From Ruminococcaceae bacterium UBA1730 (GTDB taxonomy: Bacteria; Bacillota; Clostridia; Oscillospirales; Acutalibacteraceae): a stretch of DNA of 64,000 bases. The position numbers were made by a program, and so were the translations under genes. The stretch lies in contig DCII01000032.1 in NCBI GenBank assembly GCA_002315935.1, positions 4,157 to 68,156 of the forward strand. Reading direction: 5' to 3'. The notes beneath the pieces were generated by a model. It saw only the letters and a program-made list of their open reading frames with translations, did not search any database and had not been told where the DNA came from. Below, one piece after another: positions 44,633 through 53,181 of the stretch (positions are counted from its first letter, which is position 1; each line of letters starts with the position of its first letter).

Positions 44633-45145
44633 TTAATCATCAAGTATATTTTTCAGACTAATGATTTCTTCAAGCTCCTGTGTAACATTCTTTAAATATT
44701 CGTACAGCTCCGGGTCTCTTACCATACATTTCGCCGCTCTTCGAAGAGCCTTGACAAAATTTGTGTCAAACTGCCTTCTGCCGCTCGAAAGAGGGCAAAT
44801 CCCCGCTCTCGGGTCAATGATAATTCTGATTTCCGGCTCTCCGTTTTCTTCCGTTACCATCGGAAAAAGCGGAAAAATTCTGCACGCAAGCGGTCTGTTT
44901 TTTCTGTCGCATTCGCCCGAACAGACAACCATGGGATAGCCGAAATTGCCATCCGTTTCGCAGATTTCAAAACCATCCTTATTTTCGAAAAGCTTCTCTT
45001 CTCCGGGGAAGAGCCACATTCCGCTCCCGTCACCCCTGCAACACAATCCGTCACATAATCTGCCGCAATTGTAGAATCCCAAAGGGGTTTCGTGATACAA
45101 AATTTCGTATGCCTTAAGCAAATCCTTAGATATTTTTCCGTTCAT
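44633..45145 (-). CDS. Cysteine-cluster protein (YkgJ-like)
   Basis: Soluble protein of 170 residues with two groups of cysteines, CGRLCDGLCC (about 27-36) and CSGECDRKNRPLACRIFP (about 75-92), plus CPL near 117 and CMV near 139. The spacing resembles the YkgJ/UPF0153 family of proteins thought to bind Zn or Fe-S. The biological role is unknown. The ATG is preceded by CAGGAG. One copy of the GTAAAGT-type inverted repeat lies about 25 bases upstream of the start, over the likely promoter. Confidence 0.7.
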   Translation of the reverse strand: MNGKISKDLLKAYEILYHETPLGFYNCGRLCDGLCCRGDGSGMWLFPGEEKLFENKDGFEICETDGNFGYPMVVCSGECDRKNRPLACRIFPLFPMVTEENGEPEIRIIIDPRAGICPLSSGRRQFDTNFVKALRRAAKCMVRDPELYEYLKNVTQELEEIISLKNILDD

Positions 45146-45527
45146 GGTTTTACTCCTGTTTTTTGTGTATAAAGTGAATATACTTTACACAATTGATTAA
45201 ATTTCAGTTTCCGGAATATTTTTAGTTGCACATATATTTCAGTCATAATATTCATTGTATGTCAACGGATTACGGCATAATTCGTTACAATAGACTGTGA
45301 ACTTTTTAAATTGATATTTCATTATGTAAAGTTCATTAGCTTTACAGGTAAATCAAAAACAAATAGCAAATATCCACCTGTTATTTTCAGATGCTCTGAT
45401 GCTTTTTTTCTCCCTGTTTCAACATTTTAATACAGTTTTTCAAAAATATCAAGTTTTTTTGAATTTCACTTTATTTTTTTTATGTAATATGTTATACTAT
45501 CTTGATTACATTTGAAAGGTGCAGTTT
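45146..45527. other. Gene-free divergent segment before malQ
   Basis: About 380 AT-rich bases between the Cys-cluster gene and malQ. It holds two GTAAAGT-type inverted repeats (45169-45188, 45325-45346) and a small hairpin TCAGA/TCTGA (45387-45399) followed by T7. A likely malQ -10 is TATACT (45493-45498) with a poor -35. No coding region is supported. Confidence 0.6.
45169..45346. repeat. Two more copies of the GTAAAGT / ACTTTAC inverted repeat
   Basis: 45169-45188 reads ATAAAGT, GAATAT, ACTTTAC. 45325-45346 reads TGTAAAG, TTCATTAG, CTTTACA, a perfect 7-bp pair. They match the repeats at 37547 and 37633 in arm sequence and in a centre of five or six bases between 7-base arms. Confidence 0.5.
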
Positions 45528-46961
45528 ATGAAGAGACAAAGCGGAATTCTGATGCATATTTCCTCTCTTTACGGCGACTATTCAATCGGCAGCTTTGGAA
45601 AGAACGCAAGGGAATTTATTGATTTTCTTGTTGAAAATGGTTTTCATGTGTGGCAGGTTCTTCCCTTCACTGTGACCGATGAATATAATTCTCCCTATAA
45701 ATCCTTTTCCGCTTTCGGCGGCAATCCGTTTTTCGTTGACCCCGAAAAGCTTTACGAAGACGGTCTCCTCTCGAAGGATGACCTTGAAAATGCAAAGCAG
45801 AAAACGCCCTATTCCTGCGAATTCAAAAGGCTCGGCAAAGAAAGATTTGAGCTTCTGAAAAAAGCATCAAGCAACATTAAAGACAGAAGCAGAATTGATG
45901 CTTTCATAAAATCTCATTCAAGACTTGAAGCATTCTGCCGCTTTATGACATTGAGAAGCGAAAACGGCAACAAGCCATGGCAGGAATGGACAATAAACGA
46001 GATTACCGACAAGGAAACGCTTGATGCCTGGAAGTTCACGCAGTATGAATTTTTCACTCAATGGGCTGAAATCAAGGATTATGCAAATTCAAAGGGAGTA
46101 AGCCTAATCGGCGATATTCCCATCTATGTTTCGGATGACAGCTGTGATGTCTGGGAAAACAGAGAGCTTTTTGAGGTTGATGAAAAGGGCTACCCTTCAT
46201 CCGTTGCGGGAGTTCCGCCCGATTACTTTGCAGAAGACGGTCAGCTCTGGGGCAATCCTCTCTATAACTGGAAAAAACTTCGTGAAACAGATTTCGGCTG
46301 GTGGAAGGAAAGAATTGACCATACCCTTGAGATGTTTGACGGCGTTCGCATTGACCATTTCAGAGCAATTGAAGCATATTGGTCGGTTGATGCAACCGAA
46401 GCAACCGCCAAAAACGGCAAATGGATAAAAGGTCCGGGCATAGATTTTGTCAACGCAATCAAAAAAGGTCACGAGGATAAGCTGATTATTGCGGAGGACC
46501 TCGGCGATATAACGGACGAGGTTCGTGAGCTTGTCAAAGAAAGCGGATTTCCCGGAATGAGAATATTCCAGTTCGGTTTTCTTGATGACAGCAACAGCAT
46601 TCATCTGCCGCATAACTACATAAAGAATTCAGTTGCATATTCTGGCACTCACGATAACAACACTCTTTTCGGCTATCTTTGGGAAAGCGGGGATGATGTG
46701 CGTAACAGAATGCTTGAATATTGCGGCTTTGCAGGCGGAGACTGGGGAAATGCTTCTCCCCTGCTTTTAAGAACAATTTTTGCATCCGTCAGCGACCTTG
46801 CAATCATTCCGATTCAGGATTTCCTGATGTACGGCTCTGACACAAGAATCAACACTCCCGGCGTTGCGGACGGCAACTGGAGTTACAGAGTTACCAAGGA
46901 GCAGCTACAGAACGCAAATCTTGATTTCTTCAGAAATCTCAACAGAATTTACAAAAGATAA
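45528..46961 (+). CDS. malQ: 4-alpha-glucanotransferase
   Basis: GH77 amylomaltase that disproportionates maltodextrins for glycogen or starch use, cytosolic. It has 477 residues. The catalytic aspartate is about Asp276 in GVRIDHFRAIEAYW, and the acid/base glutamate about Glu323 in IIAEDLGDIT. Later conserved parts SGTHDNNT and IPIQDFLMYG are present. ATG 45528 follows AAAGGTGCAGTTT; an in-frame start three codons earlier is less likely. First gene of a seven-gene plus-strand run. Confidence 0.95.
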   Translation: MKRQSGILMHISSLYGDYSIGSFGKNAREFIDFLVENGFHVWQVLPFTVTDEYNSPYKSFSAFGGNPFFVDPEKLYEDGLLSKDDLENAKQKTPYSCEFKRLGKERFELLKKASSNIKDRSRIDAFIKSHSRLEAFCRFMTLRSENGNKPWQEWTINEITDKETLDAWKFTQYEFFTQWAEIKDYANSKGVSLIGDIPIYVSDDSCDVWENRELFEVDEKGYPSSVAGVPPDYFAEDGQLWGNPLYNWKKLRETDFGWWKERIDHTLEMFDGVRIDHFRAIEAYWSVDATEATAKNGKWIKGPGIDFVNAIKKGHEDKLIIAEDLGDITDEVRELVKESGFPGMRIFQFGFLDDSNSIHLPHNYIKNSVAYSGTHDNNTLFGYLWESGDDVRNRMLEYCGFAGGDWGNASPLLLRTIFASVSDLAIIPIQDFLMYGSDTRINTPGVADGNWSYRVTKEQLQNANLDFFRNLNRIYKR

Positions 46962-46974
46962 GAAGGTTTTGAAT

Positions 46975-48225
46975 TTGAAGGAATTTTTTCCTTTCAGCGA
47001 TAAAATAAAGAATGCTTCGGCACTTGCTCTTGAAAAAACAAAAGAGCAGTTTGCCGAAATTGAAAAGATTAAAGAATATAATCAGCAGAAAATTCTTGCC
47101 GCATTCATGCACAACAATGTCTGCGAAGCGGATTTCAGCGAAACAACCGGCTACGGCTACGGCGACAGAGGCAGAGAAAAGCTCGATGCAATCTATGCGG
47201 AGGCTTTCGGTGCAGAGGATGCGATAGTACGCCATTCCTTCACCTGCGGCACTCACACTCTCGCAATTGCTCTTTACGGAATTCTCCGCCCGAATGACAC
47301 AATGCTCTGCGTAACCGGTACTCCCTATGACACCATTCACGGAGTTATCGGTCTGACAGGCGAAGGAATGGGCTCTCTCAAGGATTTCGGCGTAAACTAT
47401 GCACAGGTTGACCTTGATAAAAACGGCAGACCCGACCTTGCCGCAATCGAAAAAGCTCTTGAAATCAAGCCGAAAATGGTTTATATTCAGCGTTCAAGGG
47501 GTTACAGTCTCCGCCCGTCGCTCTCGGTTGATGAAATCGGCGAAATTGCTTCGCTCGTCAAATCAAAATGCGATGCTGTTGTTATGGTTGACAACTGCTA
47601 CGGCGAATTCGTTGAAACCCGTGAGCCGACAGAGGTCGGAGCTGATATAATCGCAGGTTCGCTTATCAAGAACGCCGGCGGTGCACTTGCAAGAACAGGC
47701 GGCTACATAGCAGGCAGAAAAGACCTTGTTGAGCTTTGCTCTTACAGGGCAACAACCCCCGGGCTCGGCAAGGAGGTCGGATGCACTCTCGGCGAAAACA
47801 GAAATATGTTTATGGGTATTTTCAATGCTCCCATAGTCGTTTCCGAAGCACTTAAAACCGCTGTTTTTTCGGCGGCACTCTTTGAAGACCTCGGATTTAA
47901 GGTTACTCCAGCAAGCAATGAAAGCCGTCACGATATAATTCAGGCTCTCTGCCTTGAAACCCCCGAAAGGCTTATCAAATTCTGTCAGGGAATTCAGTCG
48001 GGTGCTCCGGTTGATTCATTTGTTGTTCCCGAACCGTGGGATATGCCCGGCTATGACAGCAAGGTCATTATGGCTGCAGGTGCATTCATTATGGGCTCAT
48101 CAATTGAGCTTTCGGCTGATGCTCCCCTGCGTGAGCCTTATGCTGTATGGATGCAGGGTGGTATCAACTTCCCCTCGGCAAAGGTTGCGGTTATGCTTGC
48201 TGCAGAAAATTTGGGCATAAAATAG
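46975..48225 (+). CDS. Methionine gamma-lyase family PLP enzyme (YnbB-like)
   Basis: PLP-dependent fold-type I enzyme of 416 residues from the group often called aluminium resistance protein or methionine gamma-lyase family. The PLP lysine is about Lys232 in AGSLIKNAGGALA. GYGYGDRGREKLD near the N-terminus, HSFTCGTHTLA and the FVETREPTEVGAD segment are typical. The start is TTG 46975, eight bases after GAAGG, 13 bases behind malQ. The real substrate of this group is unsettled; a cysteine/methionine-type lyase is the usual guess. Confidence 0.85.
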   Translation: MKEFFPFSDKIKNASALALEKTKEQFAEIEKIKEYNQQKILAAFMHNNVCEADFSETTGYGYGDRGREKLDAIYAEAFGAEDAIVRHSFTCGTHTLAIALYGILRPNDTMLCVTGTPYDTIHGVIGLTGEGMGSLKDFGVNYAQVDLDKNGRPDLAAIEKALEIKPKMVYIQRSRGYSLRPSLSVDEIGEIASLVKSKCDAVVMVDNCYGEFVETREPTEVGADIIAGSLIKNAGGALARTGGYIAGRKDLVELCSYRATTPGLGKEVGCTLGENRNMFMGIFNAPIVVSEALKTAVFSAALFEDLGFKVTPASNESRHDIIQALCLETPERLIKFCQGIQSGAPVDSFVVPEPWDMPGYDSKVIMAAGAFIMGSSIELSADAPLREPYAVWMQGGINFPSAKVAVMLAAENLGIK

Positions 48226-48237
48226 GGAGGGACTGCT

Positions 48238-48921
48238 TTGGGTGAATTCAAAGGAATAAATCCCGAAATTCTCTTTCTTCTTGCGGAAAACAGATTCAGG
48301 GATTCAAAACCATTTTATGAAGAAAACAAAGAAAAAATCAAGGAAGGTATTACCCTTCCGATGAGAGAAATTGCAGGCATCATCGGCGAAGAGCTGCTTT
48401 CGCTTGACCCTCTTATGAACACCGTTCCGTGGAAGATGGTTTCGAGAATACGCCGTGATACCAGATACACAAAGGATAAATCGCTTTACAGGGAGAATGT
48501 CTGGATTATGTTTATGCGTGATAAGCATAAATGGCATAATTATCCCTGCTTCTGGTTTGAGGTCACGCCGAATAACTATTCGATGGGTGTCGGATTTTTC
48601 GGAGACGATTCGGGACTTTATAAGATTTTTCGAAAGCATCTTCAGGAAAAGAAGGGTGAATTTCTCGAATGTGCAGGGAAATGCGAAAAAACGGGTGCAA
48701 CCCTTTTCGGCAAGGAATATAAAAGACCCATGCCGGACTGCCCCGAAGGTCTTGAAAGCTATTTCAACCGCAAGGATTTCGGCTATATTCTTTATTCTGA
48801 CAGACTTTCAGACCTCAAAGATAACACAATAATTGATATAATCAGAAAGAATTACAAGGCATTTTCGCCGATGTATTCATTCATGCTCAATGTTTCTGAT
48901 GAATTTTTTTCAAAGGAGTAA
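48238..48921 (+). CDS. DUF2461 family protein
   Basis: Product of 227 residues of the DUF2461 (TIGR02453) family, whose function is unknown. Recognisable parts are NRFRDSKPFYEENK, IRRDTRYTKDKSLYRENVW and SMGVGFF. It is predicted to be soluble. The start is TTG 48238 after GGAGGGACTGCT. It sits 12 bases after the gamma-lyase-like gene and five before the phosphohexomutase gene, so it is co-transcribed. Confidence 0.8.
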   Translation: MGEFKGINPEILFLLAENRFRDSKPFYEENKEKIKEGITLPMREIAGIIGEELLSLDPLMNTVPWKMVSRIRRDTRYTKDKSLYRENVWIMFMRDKHKWHNYPCFWFEVTPNNYSMGVGFFGDDSGLYKIFRKHLQEKKGEFLECAGKCEKTGATLFGKEYKRPMPDCPEGLESYFNRKDFGYILYSDRLSDLKDNTIIDIIRKNYKAFSPMYSFMLNVSDEFFSKE

Positions 48922-48926
48922 CTGTT

Positions 48927-50444
48927 ATGGATTATTCAAAATTCAAAAGCGGAAGCGACATAAGAGGTTACGCTCTCGGTGACGAAAACAATCCCCTTTA
49001 TATGAGCGACGAAATGGTTATGTGCTCAGCCGCCGCATTCGTTATGTGGCTTAAAAAGAGAACAGGCAAGGATAAGCTTTATATTTCAGTCGGCCACGAC
49101 AGCAGACTTTCTGCCGACAGAATAAAGAATGCCGTTATCAAGGTTCTTGTTTCACATAATGTCAGCGTTGCGGACTGTGCACTATGCTCAACCCCCGCAA
49201 TGTTTATGACAACGGTTGAAATGGGCTGTGACGGTGCAATTCAGATTACCGCAAGCCATCATCCCAAAGACAGAAACGGTCTGAAATTCTTCACTCGTGA
49301 CGGCGGACTTGACGGTTCTGATATTGCAGACCTTCTTGCATCCGCAGGAGAAACCGAAAATCCACTCGGAAACGGAAACGGCGAATGCAATTCCTGCAAC
49401 TTCATGGGCAGATATGCCGAAATTCTCCGCAATATGATTATTGACGGAGTTAACGATGAGGCTGACAGACTTCATCCTCTCAAGGGAATGAAAATAGTTG
49501 TTGATGCAGGTAACGGTGTCGGCGGCTTCTACGCAAAGGATGTGCTTGAAGTCCTCGGTGCAGACACGGAAGGAAGCCTTTATCTCAACCCTGACGGAAG
49601 CTTTCCAAACCACGCTCCCAACCCCGAAAACAAGGAGGCAATGGACTGCATTTCAAAAGCGGTTAAAGATTCGAATGCCGACCTCGGCGTTATCTTTGAC
49701 ACGGATGTTGACCGTGCCGCCTGCGTCGGCAAGGGTGGATTTGAAATAAACAGAAACAGAATTGTTGCTCTCGCTTCAAAGGTTGCTCTTGACTCCTGCC
49801 CCGGCGGAGTTATCGTTACGGACAGCGTAACCTCTGACGGACTTGCGGAATTCATCAGAGCAAACGGCGGAATTCATCTGAGATTCAAGCGTGGATACAG
49901 AAATGTTATCAACAAGCAGATTGAGCTTTGCAACGAGGGAAAGAAATGTCCTCTTGCGATGGAAACATCGGGTCACGCCGCATTCGCCGAAAACTATTTT
50001 CTTGATGACGGTGCATACCTCATAACAAAGCTTATTGTTGAAGCCGCCGCTCTTTCAAAGCAAGGAAAATGTCTTGATGACCTCATTTCAACTCTTCGTG
50101 AACCCGTTGAAGAAAAAGAGCTGAGATTCAAAATTCTCTGCGATGAATTCAGACCCGAGGGCGAAAAAATCATAAAGCTTTTTGAAAATGAAATTTCAAA
50201 GCACACCGAATGGAGCCCCTGCTCCGATAACAACGAGGGAATACGCATCAACGCCGACAAGGATAACGGCAACGGCTGGTTCCTGCTTCGTCTGAGCGTT
50301 CATGACCCGATTATCGTTCTCAACACCGAAAGCGATGAAAAGGGCGGTACTCTTAAGATGTGCAAAGCGGTTCTTGATGTTATTTCGACTGCCGATAACA
50401 TTGATATTCTTGATGTTTCGGCTCTCAAAGACTATGTAAAATAA
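48927..50444 (+). CDS. Phosphohexomutase (PGM/PMM superfamily, divergent subgroup)
   Basis: Alpha-D-phosphohexomutase of 505 residues; probably interconverts glucose- or mannose-1-phosphate and -6-phosphate. The phosphoserine is Ser110 in TASHHPKDRNG (usually TASHNP). The metal loop is DTDVDR at 258-263 (usually DGDGDR) and the sugar loop METSGH at 345-350 (usually GEHSGH). These three variants occur together in one known branch of the superfamily, so the enzyme is likely active; the exact sugar is uncertain. The link with malQ favours glucose-1-phosphate handling. Confidence 0.85.
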   Translation: MDYSKFKSGSDIRGYALGDENNPLYMSDEMVMCSAAAFVMWLKKRTGKDKLYISVGHDSRLSADRIKNAVIKVLVSHNVSVADCALCSTPAMFMTTVEMGCDGAIQITASHHPKDRNGLKFFTRDGGLDGSDIADLLASAGETENPLGNGNGECNSCNFMGRYAEILRNMIIDGVNDEADRLHPLKGMKIVVDAGNGVGGFYAKDVLEVLGADTEGSLYLNPDGSFPNHAPNPENKEAMDCISKAVKDSNADLGVIFDTDVDRAACVGKGGFEINRNRIVALASKVALDSCPGGVIVTDSVTSDGLAEFIRANGGIHLRFKRGYRNVINKQIELCNEGKKCPLAMETSGHAAFAENYFLDDGAYLITKLIVEAAALSKQGKCLDDLISTLREPVEEKELRFKILCDEFRPEGEKIIKLFENEISKHTEWSPCSDNNEGIRINADKDNGNGWFLLRLSVHDPIIVLNTESDEKGGTLKMCKAVLDVISTADNIDILDVSALKDYVK

Positions 50445-50463
50445 ACAAACGAGGAGATATAAA

Positions 50464-51222
50464 ATGTTCAGAATTTTATCGACAAATGTTCTCTGTTGGG
50501 GCAAGGAAGGTCACGAAATCGAAAAAAGAATTCCTCTTCTTTGCAGAATGCTCAAGGAAGCAAAGCCCGATTCATTCGGCGTTCAGGAAGCTCATATTCA
50601 GTGGATGAAGGCTATCAAGGAAAGCCTTCCCGAATATGACTATGTAGGTGTGGGAAGAGAAGACGGCAAGGAGGACGGTGAGTTTTCGGCAGTCTTCTAT
50701 CTCAAGGATAAATTTGATGCAAGCGAAAGCGGCAACTTCTGGATTTCCGAAACTCCCGAAAAACCATCGAAGGGCTGGGATTCCGTCTGCACAAGAATTG
50801 CAACCTTCGTTAAGCTTACCGAAAAATCAACGGGAATTTCTTATGTTCATTTCAACACTCATCTTGACCATATCGGCAGAGTTGCACAGGTCAACGGTGC
50901 AAAAATGATTCAGGAAAAGGCGGCTTCATTCGGCGGCGTTCCCGTTGTCTGCACAGGCGACTTCAATGTTGAGCAGGGCTCAGACTGCTATCAGACAATG
51001 GTCAGTGCGAATATGGCTGATGCAAGAATGCTCGCTCCGGATTCGGATGATTCATTTACCTTCCATGGCTTTGACCCTGAAAACACTCATGTCATCATCG
51101 ACTTTGTTTTCGTTGACAGAGCAACTGTTGAGCCGAAGGTATTCAAGGTTATCAATAAAAAGATTGACGGTGAGTTCTATTCAGACCACTATGCAATCTA
51201 TTCAGATGTTGAAATAAAGTAA
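50464..51222 (+). CDS. Endonuclease/exonuclease/phosphatase family protein
   Basis: Metal-dependent hydrolase with the DNase I-like fold, 252 residues. Typical motifs occur in order: STNVLCWG at the start, FGVQEA near 40 (metal Glu), FNTHLDHIG near 138, CTGDFNVEQG near 163 and SDHYAIYSDV at the end (catalytic Asp-His). No signal peptide. Members act on nucleic acids, phosphoinositides or other phosphodiesters; proteins of this size in metabolic operons are often of unknown substrate. GAGGAGATATAAA precedes the ATG. Confidence 0.85.
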   Translation: MFRILSTNVLCWGKEGHEIEKRIPLLCRMLKEAKPDSFGVQEAHIQWMKAIKESLPEYDYVGVGREDGKEDGEFSAVFYLKDKFDASESGNFWISETPEKPSKGWDSVCTRIATFVKLTEKSTGISYVHFNTHLDHIGRVAQVNGAKMIQEKAASFGGVPVVCTGDFNVEQGSDCYQTMVSANMADARMLAPDSDDSFTFHGFDPENTHVIIDFVFVDRATVEPKVFKVINKKIDGEFYSDHYAIYSDVEIK

Positions 51223-51234
51223 TTGGAGGACACA

Positions 51235-53169
51235 ATGGGACTTACTATCGGACAGAAACTTATCAAAAATCACCTTGTAAGCGGTGAAATGATTCCGGGA
51301 ACGGAAATCGGTCTTAAGATTGACCAGACACTTACTCAGGATGCAACCGGCACTATGGCATATCTTGAATTCGAAGCAATGGGCGTTGAAAGAGTACGCA
51401 CGGAGCTTTCTGTTGCTTACATAGACCACAATACTCTTCAGACGGGATTTGAAAACGCCGATGACCACAGATTCATTCAGAGCGTTGCGAAGAAGAGAGG
51501 TCTTCTCTTTTCGAAGCCCGGCAACGGCATCTGCCATCAGCTCCATCTTGAGCGTTTCGGCAAACCCGGCAAAACTCTTATCGGCTCAGACAGCCACACT
51601 CCCACGGGCGGCGGCATCGGTATGCTTGCCATCGGTGCAGGTGGACTTGATGTTGCTGTTGCAATGGGCGGCGGCACATACTACACAACCATGCCTAAAA
51701 TGACCCTTGTCCGTCTTTCCGGCAAGCTTTCGCCGTGGGTCGGAGCAAAGGACATCATCCTTGAGGTTCTCCGCATAATGAGCGTCAAGGGCGGTGTCGG
51801 AAAAATTATCGAATACGGCGGCGAAGGCGTTAAAACTCTTTCCGTTCCCGAAAGAGCAACCATAACCAACATGGGTGCAGAGCTTGGTGCAACAACATCT
51901 GTTTTCCCCTCTGACGAAACAACAAAGGCCTTCCTCAAGGCTCAGGGCAGAGAAGAAGACTGGAGCGAGCTCAAGAGCGATGATGATGCAGTTTATGACG
52001 AAATCATCGACATTGACCTTTGTAAGCTTGCTCCGATGGCGGCTATGCCTCATATGCCCGATAATGTTAAAACAGTTGAAGAAATCGGCAACATTGAAAT
52101 CAGCCAGGTCTGCATAGGCTCATGCACAAACTCCTCTCTTCTTGACCTTCTTAAGGTTGCTTCAATCCTCAAGGGAAAGAAGGTTGCTCCGAATGTCAGC
52201 CTTACCATTTCTCCCGGCTCAATGCAGGTTCTGAATATGCTTTCACTCAACGGTGCACTTTCTGATATTCTTTCGGCAGGTGCAAGACTTCTTGAGTGCT
52301 CCTGCGGTCCCTGCATCGGCATGGGTCAGTCTCCGCAGTCAAAGGGCGTTTCCCTTCGCACATTCAACAGAAACTTTGAAGGCCGTTCAGGCACGGCAGA
52401 TGCGGGAATTTATCTTGTTTCTCCCGAGGTTGCCGCCGCTTCCGCTCTCACGGGTGTTCTTACAGATCCGAGAACTCTCGGCGAAATGCCCGAAATCAAA
52501 ATGCCTGAACGCTTCATCATCAACGATAATATGATTGAAAAGCCTGCTTCGGTTGAAGAAACTGATTCGGTTGAAATCAAATACGGTCCGAACATCAAGC
52601 CCTTCCCCTCAAGCACGGAGCTTCCCGAAAGCATTGAAGCTCCTGCCATTCTCAAGGTCGGCGATAACATCACAACTGACCATATCATGCCAGCAGGTGC
52701 AAAAATTCTCCCCTACCGTTCAAACATCCCCTTCCTTTCAAATTTCTGCTTCAGGCAGTGCGATGAAAAGTTTGCGGAGCGTTGCAAGGCCGCAGGAAAG
52801 GGCTTCATCATCGGCGGTGCAAACTACGGTCAGGGTTCGTCAAGAGAGCACGCCGCTCTTGTTCCACTCTATCTCGGCATTAAGGCGGTCATTGCAAAGT
52901 CATTCGCAAGAATTCACTGTGCAAACCTCATAAACGCAGGCATTATGCCATTCACATTTGCGAATGCGGATGATTATGACAGAATTGACACGGATGATAT
53001 TCTTGCTCTTGAAGGCATCAGAGATGCAATAAAAGACGGCAAGAAGGTTGTTCTTAAAAACATCACAAAGGGTCAGGAATATGCCCTCAATTATGATTAT
53101 TCCGAGAGACAGGTTTCAATGATTCTTGAAGGCGGTCTTCTCAACTACACAAGAAATTGCGCAAAGTAA
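51235..53169 (+). CDS. acnA: Aconitate hydratase
   Basis: Fe-S enzyme isomerising citrate and isocitrate. The 644 residues match the clostridial 640-residue aconitase type. Cluster cysteines are about Cys297 (CIGSCTNSS) and Cys357/Cys360 (CSCGPCIGMG). The swivel domain contains GSSREHAALVPLYLG. ATG 51235 follows TTGGAGGACACA. The isocitrate dehydrogenase gene follows after 12 bases, so the oxidative branch towards 2-oxoglutarate is encoded as a pair; citrate synthase is not in the window. Homoaconitase is an alternative but less likely. Confidence 0.93.
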   Translation: MGLTIGQKLIKNHLVSGEMIPGTEIGLKIDQTLTQDATGTMAYLEFEAMGVERVRTELSVAYIDHNTLQTGFENADDHRFIQSVAKKRGLLFSKPGNGICHQLHLERFGKPGKTLIGSDSHTPTGGGIGMLAIGAGGLDVAVAMGGGTYYTTMPKMTLVRLSGKLSPWVGAKDIILEVLRIMSVKGGVGKIIEYGGEGVKTLSVPERATITNMGAELGATTSVFPSDETTKAFLKAQGREEDWSELKSDDDAVYDEIIDIDLCKLAPMAAMPHMPDNVKTVEEIGNIEISQVCIGSCTNSSLLDLLKVASILKGKKVAPNVSLTISPGSMQVLNMLSLNGALSDILSAGARLLECSCGPCIGMGQSPQSKGVSLRTFNRNFEGRSGTADAGIYLVSPEVAAASALTGVLTDPRTLGEMPEIKMPERFIINDNMIEKPASVEETDSVEIKYGPNIKPFPSSTELPESIEAPAILKVGDNITTDHIMPAGAKILPYRSNIPFLSNFCFRQCDEKFAERCKAAGKGFIIGGANYGQGSSREHAALVPLYLGIKAVIAKSFARIHCANLINAGIMPFTFANADDYDRIDTDDILALEGIRDAIKDGKKVVLKNITKGQEYALNYDYSERQVSMILEGGLLNYTRNCAK

Positions 53170-53181
53170 GGAGAAAAAAAC

